Assembly: GCA_029065305.1 (NCBI GenBank)
Contig: JAIEIQ010000048.1
Coordinates: forward strand, 1 to 5,124
Reading direction: 5' to 3'
Source: Oscillospiraceae bacterium
GTDB taxonomy: Bacteria; Bacillota; Clostridia; Oscillospirales; Oscillospiraceae
DNA: 5,124 nt
The position numbers were made by a program, and so were the translations under genes. The notes under the pieces were generated by a model that was not told the DNA's origin, searched no databases, and was given only the letters and a program-made list of their open reading frames with translations. Numbering within the stretch: position 1 is the first letter of the stretch; each line of letters starts with the position of its first letter. This document shows positions 1 to 5,124 of this stretch, piece after piece.

Positions 1-2
1 GA

Positions 3-9
3 AAAGGAG
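3..9 (+). promoter_or_regulatory. Shine-Dalgarno site of rplD
   Basis: AAAGGAG ends 11 bases before the ATG at 21. A TGA at 15-17 lies in the rplD frame, so the ATG at 21 is the first possible start after an in-frame stop. The site supports this start even though the window begins only 20 bases upstream. Confidence 0.8.
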
Positions 10-20
10 CGTGCTGAGAA

Positions 21-638
21 ATGGTAAAAGTATTGAATATGGCCGGCAATCAGGTCGGCGAGGTGGAGCTGAACGCCTCCATCTTCGGCATCGAACCCAA
101 CATGCACGTTGTGCATGAGGTGGTCAAGAACCACCTGGCCAACTGCCGTCAGGGCACCCAGAGCGCCCTGACCCGGGCCGAGGTCTCCGGCGGAGGCCGG
201 AAGCCCTGGCGCCAGAAGGGCACCGGCCACGCGCGGCAGGGCTCCACCCGGGCCCCCCAGTGGACCCACGGCGGCATCGTGTTCGCCCCCAAGCCCCGCA
301 GCTACCGCTATGTGCTCAACAAGAAGGTGCGCCGCCTGGCGCTCAAGAGCGTGCTCTCCGCCAAGGCCGCCGAGGAGAAGATCATCGTGGTCGACTCCAT
401 CGCCATGGGCGAGATCAAGACCAAGGCCTTCCGGGGCTTCCTGGACGCGGTGAACTGCGGCGGCAAGGCCGTGGTCATCACCCCCCAGGTCAACGAGGCT
501 GTGGTCAAGAGCGCGCGCAACATCCCCGGCGTCCTGACCACCAGCGCCAACATGTTGAATGTCTACGACATCGTCAACGCCAAGTATCTGGTCATCGATC
601 AGGCCGCCCTCGCTACGATTGAGGAGGTGTACGCATAA
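21..638 (+). CDS. rplD: 50S ribosomal protein L4
   Basis: L4 (uL4) is an early-assembly 23S rRNA-binding protein whose extended loop lines the peptide exit tunnel near L22. The product has 205 residues, close to the usual 200-207. The diagnostic loop is at residues 57-75 ([19 protein letters not shown]), followed by [17 protein letters not shown] at 79-95 and the helix [16 protein letters not shown]. The C-terminal half is the normal globular domain ending near [16 protein letters not shown]. The start at 21 follows an in-frame TGA at 15-17 and a good SD site. The last codons contain the SD of rplW, and the stop overlaps the rplW start by one base. In E. coli, L4 represses its own operon through the S10 leader. 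That leader would lie outside this window, and such control is not general in Firmicutes. Changes in the loop are known to confer macrolide resistance; I see no obvious resistance-type deletion. Confidence 0.98.
   Translation: MVKVLNMAGNQVGEVELNASIFGIEPNMHVVHEVVKNHLANCRQGTQSALTRAEVSGGGRKPWRQKGTGHARQGSTRAPQWTHGGIVFAPKPRSYRYVLNKKVRRLALKSVLSAKAAEEKIIVVDSIAMGEIKTKAFRGFLDAVNCGGKAVVITPQVNEAVVKSARNIPGVLTTSANMLNVYDIVNAKYLVIDQAALATIEEVYA
622..627 (+). promoter_or_regulatory. rplW Shine-Dalgarno inside rplD
   Basis: AGGAGG lies in the last codons of rplD (encoding part of Glu-Glu-Val) and ends 10 bases before the rplW ATG at 638. Because the genes share one base (TAATG), ribosomes ending rplD finish on top of the rplW start. 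This arrangement suggests translational coupling. Confidence 0.85.
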
Positions 639-931
639 TGATCGCCTACGACGTCATCATCCGCCCCATCATCACCGAGCGCTCCATGGCCGGCGCGGCG
701 GATAAGAAATACGTGTTCGAGGTCGCCCCCAAGGCCGGGAAGATCGAGGTGAAGAAGGCCGTGGAGGAGATCTTCGGCGTGAAGGTCGCCAAGGTCAACA
801 CCATGAACGTCCCCGGCAAGGCCAAGCGCATGGGCGCGGGCCGTCCCGGCCGCACCAAGGACTGGAAGAAGGCCATTGTCCAGCTGACCGAGGATTCCAA
901 GACCATCGAGCTCTTCGAGGGCATGGTGTAA
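638..931 (+). CDS. rplW: 50S ribosomal protein L23
   Basis: L23 (uL23) binds domain III of 23S rRNA at the tunnel exit. It is the known docking site for trigger factor and contacts the signal recognition particle. The product has 97 residues, normal for the family (about 95-100). It opens with the typical [13 protein letters not shown] (residues 4-16), where Glu14 aligns with the conserved exit-site Glu that contacts trigger factor in E. coli. The alpha/beta core [20 protein letters not shown] follows. After that comes the basic rRNA-binding loop around residues 59-79 ([21 protein letters not shown]) and the final strand [17 protein letters not shown]. The start overlaps the rplD stop by one base and is served by an AGGAGG inside rplD. 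The TAA at 929-931 merges into the SD of rplB. Confidence 0.98.
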   Translation: MIAYDVIIRPIITERSMAGAADKKYVFEVAPKAGKIEVKKAVEEIFGVKVAKVNTMNVPGKAKRMGAGRPGRTKDWKKAIVQLTEDSKTIELFEGMV

Positions 932-946
932 GGAGGAGAATGAACA

Positions 947-1783
947 ATGTCTATCAAAGCATTTAAGCCGACGACCCCCTCGAGACGGCATATGACGGTC
1001 TCCGGCTTCGACGGCGTTGACAAGCACGCCAAGCCCGAGCCCAGCCTCACCGAGGTCATCAAGAAGAACGCCGGCCGCAACAGCTATGGCCGCATCACCG
1101 TCCGCCACCGGGGCGGCGGCAACAAGCGCAAGTACCGCATCATCGACTTCAAGCGCAACAAGCTGGATATGCCGGCCACCGTCCTGCGCCTGGAGTACGA
1201 CCCCAACCGCAGCGCCAACATCGCCCTGCTGGAGTACGAGGACGGCGAGCGCCGCTATATCCTGGCCCCCGTCGGCCTGAACGCCGGGGACAAGGTCGTC
1301 TCCTCCGCCGCCGCGGACATCAAGCCCGGCAACGCCCTGCCCATCGCCAACATCCCCGTGGGTACTGTCATCCACAACATTGAGATGCACCCCGGCAAGG
1401 GCGGCCAGCTGGTCCGCTCCGCCGGCACCAGCGCCCAGCTGATGGCCAAGGAGGGCAATGACGCCCAGATCCGCATGCCCTCCGGCGAGGTGCGCATTGT
1501 GCGCACCAACTGCATGGCCACCATCGGCCAGGTGGGCAACATCGACCACGAGAACATCCAGATCGGCAAGGCCGGTCGGAAGCGCCACATGGGCTGGCGT
1601 CCCACGGTCCGCGGCTCGGTCATGAACCCCTGCGACCACCCCCACGGCGGCGGCGAGGGCAAGAGCCCGGTGGGCCGTCCCGGCCCTGTGACCCCCTGGG
1701 GCAAGCCGGCTCTGGGCTACAAGACCCGCAAGACCAAGAATCCGACGGACAAGTTCATTGTCAAGCGTCGGAACGTGAAGTAA
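947..1783 (+). CDS. rplB: 50S ribosomal protein L2
   Basis: L2 (uL2) is among the most conserved large-subunit proteins. It is needed for subunit association and supports the peptidyl-transferase centre. The product has 278 residues (usual 273-278). Residues 1-60 form the basic N-terminal extension, with [20 protein letters not shown] as the typical signature. The OB-fold and SH3-like domains follow ([42 protein letters not shown]). The C-terminal signature [13 protein letters not shown] is at residues 226-238; His231 matches by motif the conserved His229 of E. coli L2. The end ([19 protein letters not shown]) is standard. AGGAGG at 931-936, overlapping the rplW stop, is 10 bases before this ATG. 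An ATG at 940 is out of frame and only 3 bases from the SD, so 947 is the start. No insertion or unusual residue is seen. Confidence 0.99.
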   Translation: MSIKAFKPTTPSRRHMTVSGFDGVDKHAKPEPSLTEVIKKNAGRNSYGRITVRHRGGGNKRKYRIIDFKRNKLDMPATVLRLEYDPNRSANIALLEYEDGERRYILAPVGLNAGDKVVSSAAADIKPGNALPIANIPVGTVIHNIEMHPGKGGQLVRSAGTSAQLMAKEGNDAQIRMPSGEVRIVRTNCMATIGQVGNIDHENIQIGKAGRKRHMGWRPTVRGSVMNPCDHPHGGGEGKSPVGRPGPVTPWGKPALGYKTRKTKNPTDKFIVKRRNVK

Positions 1784-1799
1784 GGGAGGCCAGTGAGAT

Positions 1800-2063
1800 A
1801 TGAGCAGATCGATTAAAAAGGGCCCCTACGTTGCTCCGGAGCTTCTCAAGCGCGTCGAGGCTATGAACACCTCCGGCAAGAAGGCGGTGCTGAAGACCTG
1901 GAGCCGCAGCTCCACCATCTTCCCCTCCTTTGTCGGCCACACCATCGCCGTCCACGACGGCCGCAAGCATGTGCCCGTCTACATCCAGGAGGATATGGTC
2001 GGCCACAAGCTGGGTGAGTTTGCCCCCACCCGGACCTTCCGCGGTCATACCAAGGGCAAGTAA
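1800..2063 (+). CDS. rpsS: 30S ribosomal protein S19
   Basis: S19 (uS19) sits in the head of the 30S subunit, binds 16S rRNA with S13, and helps form bridges to the large subunit. The product has 87 residues. Signatures are [10 protein letters not shown] at the start, [24 protein letters not shown] in the middle, and [22 protein letters not shown] leading to FRGHTKGK. The usual family length is 91-93. The C-terminal basic tail (in E. coli GHAADKKAKKK) is cut to HTKGK, about five residues shorter; this tail is variable in the family, so the gene is not broken. GGGAGG at 1784-1789, overlapping the rplB stop, lies 10 bases before the ATG. The gap to rplV is 21 bases. Confidence 0.98.
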   Translation: MSRSIKKGPYVAPELLKRVEAMNTSGKKAVLKTWSRSSTIFPSFVGHTIAVHDGRKHVPVYIQEDMVGHKLGEFAPTRTFRGHTKGK

Positions 2064-2065
2064 CG

Positions 2066-2072
2066 AAGGAGG
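2066..2072 (+). promoter_or_regulatory. Shine-Dalgarno site that fixes the rplV start
   Basis: AAGGAGG directly abuts an in-frame ATG at 2073, leaving no spacer, so that ATG cannot be used with this SD. The next in-frame ATG at 2085 is 12 bases downstream, an acceptable spacing, and gives the usual L22 N-terminus. Confidence 0.85.
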
Positions 2073-2084
2073 ATGCAGAACGAA

Positions 2085-2420
2085 ATGGAAGCAAAGGCTT
2101 ATTTGAAATATCTCCGCATCGCTCCCCGCAAGGTGCAGATTGTCGCGGACCTCATCCGCGGCAAGGATGTGGGTACCGCCATGGCGATTCTCATGCAGAC
2201 CCCCAAGGCCGCCTCGGAGCCCATGATGAAGCTCCTCAAGAGCGCCGTGGCCAATGCGGAGAACAACAACAGCATGGATGTGGAGAAGCTCTACGTCTCC
2301 CAGGTCTTCGCCGCCCCCGGACCCATCCTCAAGCGGGTGATGCCCCGGGCCCAGGGCCGTGCCTATCGCATCAATAAGAGGACCTCTCATGTGACCCTGG
2401 CGGTCGCCGAGAAGGAATAA
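2085..2420 (+). CDS. rplV: 50S ribosomal protein L22
   Basis: L22 (uL22) binds all domains of 23S rRNA, and its long beta-hairpin lines the exit tunnel opposite L4. From the ATG at 2085 the product is 111 residues, matching the usual 110-115, and begins [20 protein letters not shown], the typical Clostridia-type start. The start four codons upstream (2073) would add MQNE but touches the SD and is rejected. The core follows with DLIRGK, then [22 protein letters not shown]. The hairpin is at about residues 76-102 ([28 protein letters not shown]), and the end VTLAVAEKE is normal. Hairpin mutations are known to give erythromycin resistance; the loop length here looks ordinary. The TAA at 2418-2420 runs into the SD of rpsC. 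Confidence 0.98.
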   Translation: MEAKAYLKYLRIAPRKVQIVADLIRGKDVGTAMAILMQTPKAASEPMMKLLKSAVANAENNNSMDVEKLYVSQVFAAPGPILKRVMPRAQGRAYRINKRTSHVTLAVAEKE

Positions 2421-2435
2421 GGGAGGAGACAGTTT

Positions 2436-3287
2436 ATGGGACAGAAAGTAAATCCCCACGGCATGCGCGTGGGCGTCATCAAGGACTGGGATTCCCGTTG
2501 GTATGCCAGCAATGAGAAGGTGGGCGACCTGCTGGTCGAGGACAAGAAGATCCGCGACTTCCTCAAGAAGAAGCTCTTCATGGCCCAGGTGCCCAAGATT
2601 GAGATCGAGCGCTCCAGCGCCGGCGTGACCATCTTCCTCCACTGCGCGAGGCCCGGCATGGTCATCGGCAAGGAGGGCAAGGATATTGAGGCCACCCGTC
2701 AGGAGGTCGCCAAGCTCATCGGCAAGAACGTGCGCCTGAACATTGTGGAGGTCCGCTCCCCCGACATGAACGCCCAGTTGGTGGCCGAGAACATCGCCGC
2801 CCAGCTGGAGAAGCGCATCAGCCACCGCCGGGCCATGAAGAACGCCATGGGCCGGGCTATGCGCTCCGGCGCCAAGGGCATCAAGTGCACCTGCTCCGGC
2901 CGTCTGGGCGGCCGCGAGATCGCGGGCACCGAGCACTACCACGAGGGCACCATCCCCCTGCAGACCATCCGCGCCGACATCGAGTACGGCTTCGCGGAGG
3001 CCGCCACCACCTTTGGCCGCATCGGCGTGAAGGTGTGGATCTACAAGGGCGAGGTCCTCTCCCAGGCCCTGCGCACCACCCCCCGCACTATCGACACCTC
3101 CAAGCCCTATGAGGAGCGCCGGGAGCGCCGTCCCCGCCGGGATGGCGACCGCCGCGGAGGCTTTAACCGTGACAACAACCGCGGCTTTAACCGGAGCGGC
3201 GACAGCCGTCCCCCCCGCCGCGACGGACAGGGCACTGGCTTTAACCGCGGCCCCCGTCCCGAGAAGAAAGAAGGAGGCGCTCAGTAA
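2436..3287 (+). CDS. rpsC: 30S ribosomal protein S3 with long Arg/Gly-rich C-terminal tail
   Basis: S3 (uS3) lies in the head of the 30S subunit and, with S4 and S5, forms the mRNA entry channel where the ribosome unwinds mRNA. The start [20 protein letters not shown] is standard. A type II KH domain with the GKEG loop at residues 78-81 is followed by the C-terminal domain ([20 protein letters not shown], then [20 protein letters not shown] and [14 protein letters not shown]). Normal S3 proteins in Bacillus end about ten residues later, near 218. This one continues to 283, with a tail of about 60-65 residues rich in Arg, Gly, Asn, Asp and Pro, including three GFNR units (242-245, 250-253, 268-271). 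The tail stays in frame and is probably disordered. Its final KKEGG codons also form the SD of rplP. GGAGG at 2422-2426 is 9 bases before the ATG. Identity is certain; any role for the tail is unknown. Confidence 0.98.
   Translation: MGQKVNPHGMRVGVIKDWDSRWYASNEKVGDLLVEDKKIRDFLKKKLFMAQVPKIEIERSSAGVTIFLHCARPGMVIGKEGKDIEATRQEVAKLIGKNVRLNIVEVRSPDMNAQLVAENIAAQLEKRISHRRAMKNAMGRAMRSGAKGIKCTCSGRLGGREIAGTEHYHEGTIPLQTIRADIEYGFAEAATTFGRIGVKVWIYKGEVLSQALRTTPRTIDTSKPYEERRERRPRRDGDRRGGFNRDNNRGFNRSGDSRPPRRDGQGTGFNRGPRPEKKEGGAQ
3159..3247 (+). repeat. Three copies of an 11-base unit in the S3 tail
   Basis: GGCTTTAACCG occurs at 3159-3169, 3183-3193 and 3237-3247, with copy starts 24 and 54 bases apart, both multiples of three. 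Each copy encodes Gly-Phe-Asn-Arg in the same frame. All three use TTT for Phe, although TTC is commoner in the surrounding genes. This suggests copying of a short DNA unit rather than independent origin. The intervening sequence is Arg/Asp/Pro-rich and less regular. Confidence 0.85.
3271..3277 (+). promoter_or_regulatory. rplP Shine-Dalgarno inside the rpsC tail
   Basis: AAGGAGG lies in the last codons of rpsC and ends 9 bases before the rplP ATG at 3287. Its codons also specify part of the S3 tail's Lys-Glu-Gly-Gly. The rpsC stop and rplP start overlap as TAATG, pointing to coupled translation. Confidence 0.85.
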
Positions 3288-3721
3288 TGCTTCTGCCTAA
3301 GAGAGTCAAGTACCGCAGAGTCCATCGCGGCCGCCTCACCGGCAAGGCCATGAGAGGCAACACCATCACCTACGGTGATTTCGGCCTGGTGGCCACCGAG
3401 CCCGCGTGGATCACCAGCAACCAGATCGAGGCCGCCCGTATCGCCATGACCCGCTACACCAAGCGCGGCGGTCAGGTGTGGATCAAGATCTTCCCCGACA
3501 AGCCCGTCACCGAGAAGCCCGCTGAGACCCGTATGGGTTCCGGTAAGGGCTCCCCCGAGTACTGGGTGGCCGTGGTCAAGCCCGGTCGCGTCATGTTCGA
3601 GATCGCCGGCGTCTCCGAGGAGATCGCCCGCGAGGCCCTCCGTCTGGCCAGCCACAAGCTGCCCATCAAGACGAAGATCGTCAAGCGTGAGGACCTGGAA
3701 GCGCAGAAAGCAGGTGAATGA
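3287..3721 (+). CDS. rplP: 50S ribosomal protein L16
   Basis: L16 (uL16) is a late-assembly protein that helps organise the A site and contacts A-site tRNA on the large subunit. The product has 144 residues, the usual Firmicutes length. It starts [20 protein letters not shown] and contains [15 protein letters not shown] and the signature [20 protein letters not shown] (residues 67-86). The stretch [20 protein letters not shown] follows, then the C-terminal helix with [13 protein letters not shown]. Arg82 in RMGSGKG matches by motif the Arg81 that is hydroxylated in E. coli L16; whether that modification occurs here cannot be told. The ATG overlaps the rpsC stop by one base and uses an SD within rpsC. 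The gene ends with TGA at 3719-3721, one base before rpmC. Confidence 0.98.
   Translation: MLLPKRVKYRRVHRGRLTGKAMRGNTITYGDFGLVATEPAWITSNQIEAARIAMTRYTKRGGQVWIKIFPDKPVTEKPAETRMGSGKGSPEYWVAVVKPGRVMFEIAGVSEEIAREALRLASHKLPIKTKIVKREDLEAQKAGE
3712..3717 (+). promoter_or_regulatory. Off-centre Shine-Dalgarno site of rpmC
   Basis: AGGTGA ends 5 bases before the ATG at 3723. It can pair with the part of the 16S rRNA tail recognising the 3' half of AAGGAGGTGA, not the AAGGAGG core used by most genes here. It is the weakest SD in the window, but it sits just before the rplP stop, so coupling to rplP may compensate. Confidence 0.55.
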
Positions 3722-3722
3722 G

Positions 3723-3932
3723 ATGAAGGCAAGTGAGATCAAGAAGATCCGTGAGATGAGTGAGGCGGAGCGGGGCGAGAAGCTGGAGAGCCTGAAGAAG
3801 GATCTCTTCTTCCTGCGGATGCAGCACGCCACCAACCAGCTTGACAACCCCCTGAAGATCGCGGAAGTCAAGCGCGACATTGCCAGAGTCAAGACCATTA
3901 TCCGCGAGCAGCAGATGGCTGCCGCTAAATGA
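3723..3932 (+). CDS. rpmC: 50S ribosomal protein L29
   Basis: L29 (uL29) is a small two-helix protein next to L23 at the tunnel exit, where it contributes to the binding site for nascent-chain factors. From the ATG at 3723 the product is 69 residues (family 60-70). It begins [20 protein letters not shown], then [20 protein letters not shown], and the second helix carries the signature region [21 protein letters not shown]. Heptad-like Leu/Ile spacing and alternating charges fit the helical hairpin. A GTG at 3687 in the same frame would add 12 residues but lies inside rplP, lacks a fitting SD and would give a non-family N-terminus. The gap to rplP is one base. The gene ends with TGA at 3930-3932, followed by the strong SD of rpsQ. 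Confidence 0.97.
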   Translation: MKASEIKKIREMSEAERGEKLESLKKDLFFLRMQHATNQLDNPLKIAEVKRDIARVKTIIREQQMAAAK

Positions 3933-3936
3933 GAAG

Positions 3937-3943
3937 AAGGAGG
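3937..3943 (+). promoter_or_regulatory. Shine-Dalgarno site that fixes the rpsQ start
   Basis: AAGGAGG ends 9 bases before the ATG at 3953. An in-frame ATG at 3929, overlapping the rpmC stop, lies upstream of this SD and would translate through it as Arg-Arg-Arg-Arg-Gly. That supports 3953 as the start. Confidence 0.85.
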
Positions 3944-3952
3944 GGTATCGAG

Positions 3953-4216
3953 ATGAGTGAAGCAAGAACGTCCTCCCGGAAGACTCGGGTCGGCAAGGTC
4001 GTATCCGACAAGATGGACAAGACCGTGGTGGTGGCCATCGAGGACCGGGTGGCCCACCCCCTGTATAAGAAGATCGTCGGCCGCACCTACAAGCTCAAGG
4101 CCCATGACGAGCAGAACAGCTGCGGCGTGGGCGACAAGGTGAAGGTCATGGAGACCCGCCCCCTGTCCAAGGACAAGCGCTGGCGCGTGGTCGAGATCAT
4201 TGAGAAAGCGAAGTAA
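3953..4216 (+). CDS. rpsQ: 30S ribosomal protein S17
   Basis: S17 (uS17) is a primary 16S rRNA-binding protein of the 30S body with an OB fold. From the ATG at 3953 the product is 87 residues, the same as the Bacillus family length. The order is a short polar start ([14 protein letters not shown]), the strands [21 protein letters not shown], and the loop [18 protein letters not shown]. The family signature [13 protein letters not shown] then leads to [11 protein letters not shown] near the C-terminus. A longer version from 3929 would add eight residues (MRRRRGIE) encoded by the SD region and is rejected. This is the last gene of the S10 block. Only 14 bases, mostly SD, separate it from rplN, so no spc promoter of the E. 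coli kind can fit between the two. Confidence 0.98.
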   Translation: MSEARTSSRKTRVGKVVSDKMDKTVVVAIEDRVAHPLYKKIVGRTYKLKAHDEQNSCGVGDKVKVMETRPLSKDKRWRVVEIIEKAK

Positions 4217-4230
4217 GGAGGCGCCGAAAC

Positions 4231-4599
4231 ATGATTCAGCAGGAAACCTTCCTGAAGGTCGCCGACAACACCGGCGCCAAGGAGATCAAGTGTATCCGTG
4301 TTCTGGGCGGGTCCAAGCGCAAGTACGGCAACATCGGCGACGTGATCGTCGCCTCCGTGCGCAAGTCCACCCCCGGCGGCACGGTGAAGAAGGGCGAGGT
4401 GGTCAAGGCGGTCATCGTGCGCTCCGCCAAGGGAGTGCGCCGGGCCGACGGCACCTATGTCCGGTTTGACGACAACGCCGCCGTCCTCATCAAGGACGAC
4501 CGGAACCCCAGAGGGACCCGCATCTTTGGGCCCGTGGCACGTGAGCTGCGCGACAAGGACTATATGAAGATCCTGTCTCTGGCTCCCGAAGTCGTGTAA
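4231..4599 (+). CDS. rplN: 50S ribosomal protein L14
   Basis: L14 (uL14) binds 23S rRNA at the subunit interface and contacts 16S rRNA. It is also the known docking site of the silencing factor RsfS. The product has 122 residues, exactly the common bacterial length. It starts [20 protein letters not shown] and carries [20 protein letters not shown]. Next comes the basic stretch [20 protein letters not shown], then [18 protein letters not shown]. The end is [20 protein letters not shown] with [17 protein letters not shown] at 4215-4221, overlapping the rpsQ stop, is 9 bases from the ATG. This gene opens the spc block. The spacing and strong SD fit continued transcription from the S10 block. 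Confidence 0.99.
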   Translation: MIQQETFLKVADNTGAKEIKCIRVLGGSKRKYGNIGDVIVASVRKSTPGGTVKKGEVVKAVIVRSAKGVRRADGTYVRFDDNAAVLIKDDRNPRGTRIFGPVARELRDKDYMKILSLAPEVV

Positions 4600-4615
4600 G
4601 GAGGAGCGGAGAGAA

Positions 4616-4954
4616 ATGGCTATGAATATCAAGAAGGGCGACACCGTGGTCGTCCTGTCCGGCAAGGACAAGGGCAAGCAGGGCAAGGTGCAGAGCACCG
4701 TCCCCGGCGAGTCCAAGGTGGTGGTGGAGGGCGTGAACATGGTCACCTGCCACACCAAGCCCCGCCGTCAGGGGGAGGAGGGCGGCATCGTCCGCCGGGA
4801 GGCCCCCATCCGGGAGTGCAAGGTGCAGCTTGTCTGCCCCAAGTGCGGCAAGCCCACCCGCGTGGCCCACAAGCGCGTGGCGAAGACCGTCTCCGGCAAG
4901 GAGAAGATGATGGGCATCCGCGTCTGCAAGAAGTGCGGCGCGGAGGAAATTTGA
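4616..4954 (+). CDS. rplX: 50S ribosomal protein L24, zinc-ribbon form
   Basis: L24 (uL24) is an assembly-initiating protein that binds the 5' region of 23S rRNA. The product has 112 residues, slightly longer than the 101-105 common in many bacteria. An N-terminal KOW motif spans about residues 6-33 (KKGDTVVVLSGKDKGKQGKV), then EGVNMVTCHTKPRRQGEEGG and the typical RREAPI. The C-terminal part holds two Cys pairs, Cys74-Pro-Lys-Cys77 and Cys104-Lys-Lys-Cys107, spaced as a zinc ribbon. Extra Cys are at 45 and 68. Zinc binding is inferred from the motif; CxxC-bearing L24 proteins are known in several bacterial groups. AAGGAGG at 4598-4604 is 11 bases before the ATG at 4616. A second ATG at 4622 would be 17 bases away and is less likely. 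The TGA at 4952-4954 is 17 bases before rplE. Confidence 0.97.
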   Translation: MAMNIKKGDTVVVLSGKDKGKQGKVQSTVPGESKVVVEGVNMVTCHTKPRRQGEEGGIVRREAPIRECKVQLVCPKCGKPTRVAHKRVAKTVSGKEKMMGIRVCKKCGAEEI

Positions 4955-4971
4955 GAGAGGAGTAGGGAACT

Positions 4972-5124
4972 ATGCCGGCTTTAAGAACAAAGTACCAAGA
5001 GGAAGTCGCTCCTGCTCTGATGAAGAAGTTTGAGTACAAGAGCGTCATGCAGATCCCCAAGATTGACAAGGTGGTCGTCAACGTGGGCTGCGGCGAGGCC
5101 CGGGACAACGCCAAGGTGCTGGAC
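4972..5124 (+). CDS. rplE: 50S ribosomal protein L5, N-terminal part, cut by window edge
   Basis: L5 (uL5) binds 5S rRNA and forms bridges between the subunits at the central protuberance. Only the first 51 codons are present, about a quarter to a third of the usual 179-180 residues. The frame stays open to the right edge, so the truncation comes from the window boundary. The visible part begins [20 protein letters not shown], then [20 protein letters not shown] and [11 protein letters not shown], matching the family pattern of a KYxxEVAPAL helix, an MQxPKI strand and a VVNxGxGEA turn. AGGAG at 4958-4962 lies 9 bases before the ATG. The first codons (GCTTTAAGAACAAAG) are AT-richer than the rest. 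rpsN, rpsH and rplF would be expected next from the conserved spc order. Confidence 0.96.
   Translation, partial: MPALRTKYQEEVAPALMKKFEYKSVMQIPKIDKVVVNVGCGEARDNAKVLD

Noticed and set aside
940..966. Nine-codon reading frame (ATG at 940, TAA at 964) overlapping the rplB start
   Set aside because: Its ATG is only 3 bases after the AGGAGG, too close for efficient initiation. The rplB ATG at 947 has proper spacing. It looks like chance.
1017..1022. TTGACA -35-like hexamers inside genes (1017-1022, 3841-3846, 5063-5068)
   Set aside because: None has a -10-like TATAAT at 16-18 bases downstream, and all lie within conserved coding sequence. They encode parts of ordinary protein motifs.
599..1645. 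Long open frame of 348 codons on the - strand across rplW and rplB
   Set aside because: It lies antisense to two certain genes. Its composition (Ala, Gly, Val, Leu, Asp, His repeats) is what GC-ending codons give when read backwards, and it has no recognisable domain. It is a shadow of high GC content.
2073..2084. Earlier ATG start for rplV
   Set aside because: It directly abuts the AAGGAGG with no spacer. The ATG at 2085 has workable spacing and gives the family N-terminus.
1761..2942. Long open frame of 393 codons on the - strand across rpsS, rplV and rpsC
   Set aside because: It is antisense to three conserved genes, low in complexity, and matches no family I know. It is explained by codon bias on the + strand.
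3109..3300. Second open frame on the + strand over the S3 tail and rplP start
   Set aside because: It has no SD of its own, is Ala/Thr-rich from the GC-rich repeats read one frame off, and resembles no family. The S3 frame is continuous from a conserved domain.
3687..3722. GTG start extending rpmC into rplP
   Set aside because: There is no suitable SD, the start codon is weaker, and the added residues ([12 protein letters not shown]) do not belong to the L29 family.
3929..3952. Earlier ATG start for rpsQ, overlapping the rpmC stop
   Set aside because: It would translate through the SD as MRRRRGIE and has no SD of its own. The start at 3953 gives the typical 87 residues.
3281..4105. Open frame of 274 codons on the - strand across rplP, rpmC and rpsQ
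   Set aside because: It is antisense to three certain genes and has no domain or SD of note. It is another composition shadow.

Overview
The window is one uninterrupted run of ribosomal-protein genes, all on the + strand: the distal part of the S10 operon followed directly by the start of the spc operon. The order is rplD (L4), rplW (L23), rplB (L2), rpsS (S19), rplV (L22), rpsC (S3), rplP (L16), rpmC (L29), rpsQ (S17), rplN (L14), rplX (L24) and the first 51 codons of rplE (L5), which runs off the right edge. Every gene is intact within the window, apart from rplE. No frameshift, mobile element, CRISPR array, RNA gene or terminator was seen.

Organism: the DNA is GC-rich with a strong preference for C or G at third codon positions. 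Almost every gene has a near-consensus AAGGAGG-type Shine-Dalgarno (SD) site. The S10 and spc blocks are joined without a gap, as in Bacillus and Clostridia, and L24 carries a CxxC...CxxC zinc-ribbon tail. Together these suggest a high-GC member of the Firmicutes, most like the gut Clostridia (Oscillospiraceae, Flavonifractor-like). This is an inference from protein style and signals; no database was searched.

Layout: 21-1783 holds L4, L23 and L2, large-subunit proteins that bind 23S rRNA at the exit tunnel and near the peptidyl-transferase centre. 1800-3287 holds S19, L22 and S3. 3287-4216 holds L16, L29 and S17. 4231-5124 begins the spc block with L14, L24 and L5. Gaps range from a 1-base overlap (rplD/rplW and rpsC/rplP, both TAATG) to 21 bases, so nearly all non-coding sequence is SD sites. 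No promoter or terminator fits between genes, which implies one long transcript entering from the left (rpsJ-rplC expected upstream) and continuing to the right (rpsN, rpsH, rplF expected). Start sites were revised for three genes on SD spacing and family length: rplV at 2085, rpmC at 3723 and rpsQ at 3953.

This is a core housekeeping region, and I see no new system in it. The one unusual element is a low-complexity, Arg/Gly/Asn-rich tail of about 60-65 residues on S3. It contains three GFNR repeats with identical DNA and lies on a protein that lines the mRNA entry channel. Lesser points are the zinc-ribbon L24, SD sites embedded in upstream coding sequence, AT-richer gene starts in a GC-rich background, and a possible rplC end overlapping rplD.
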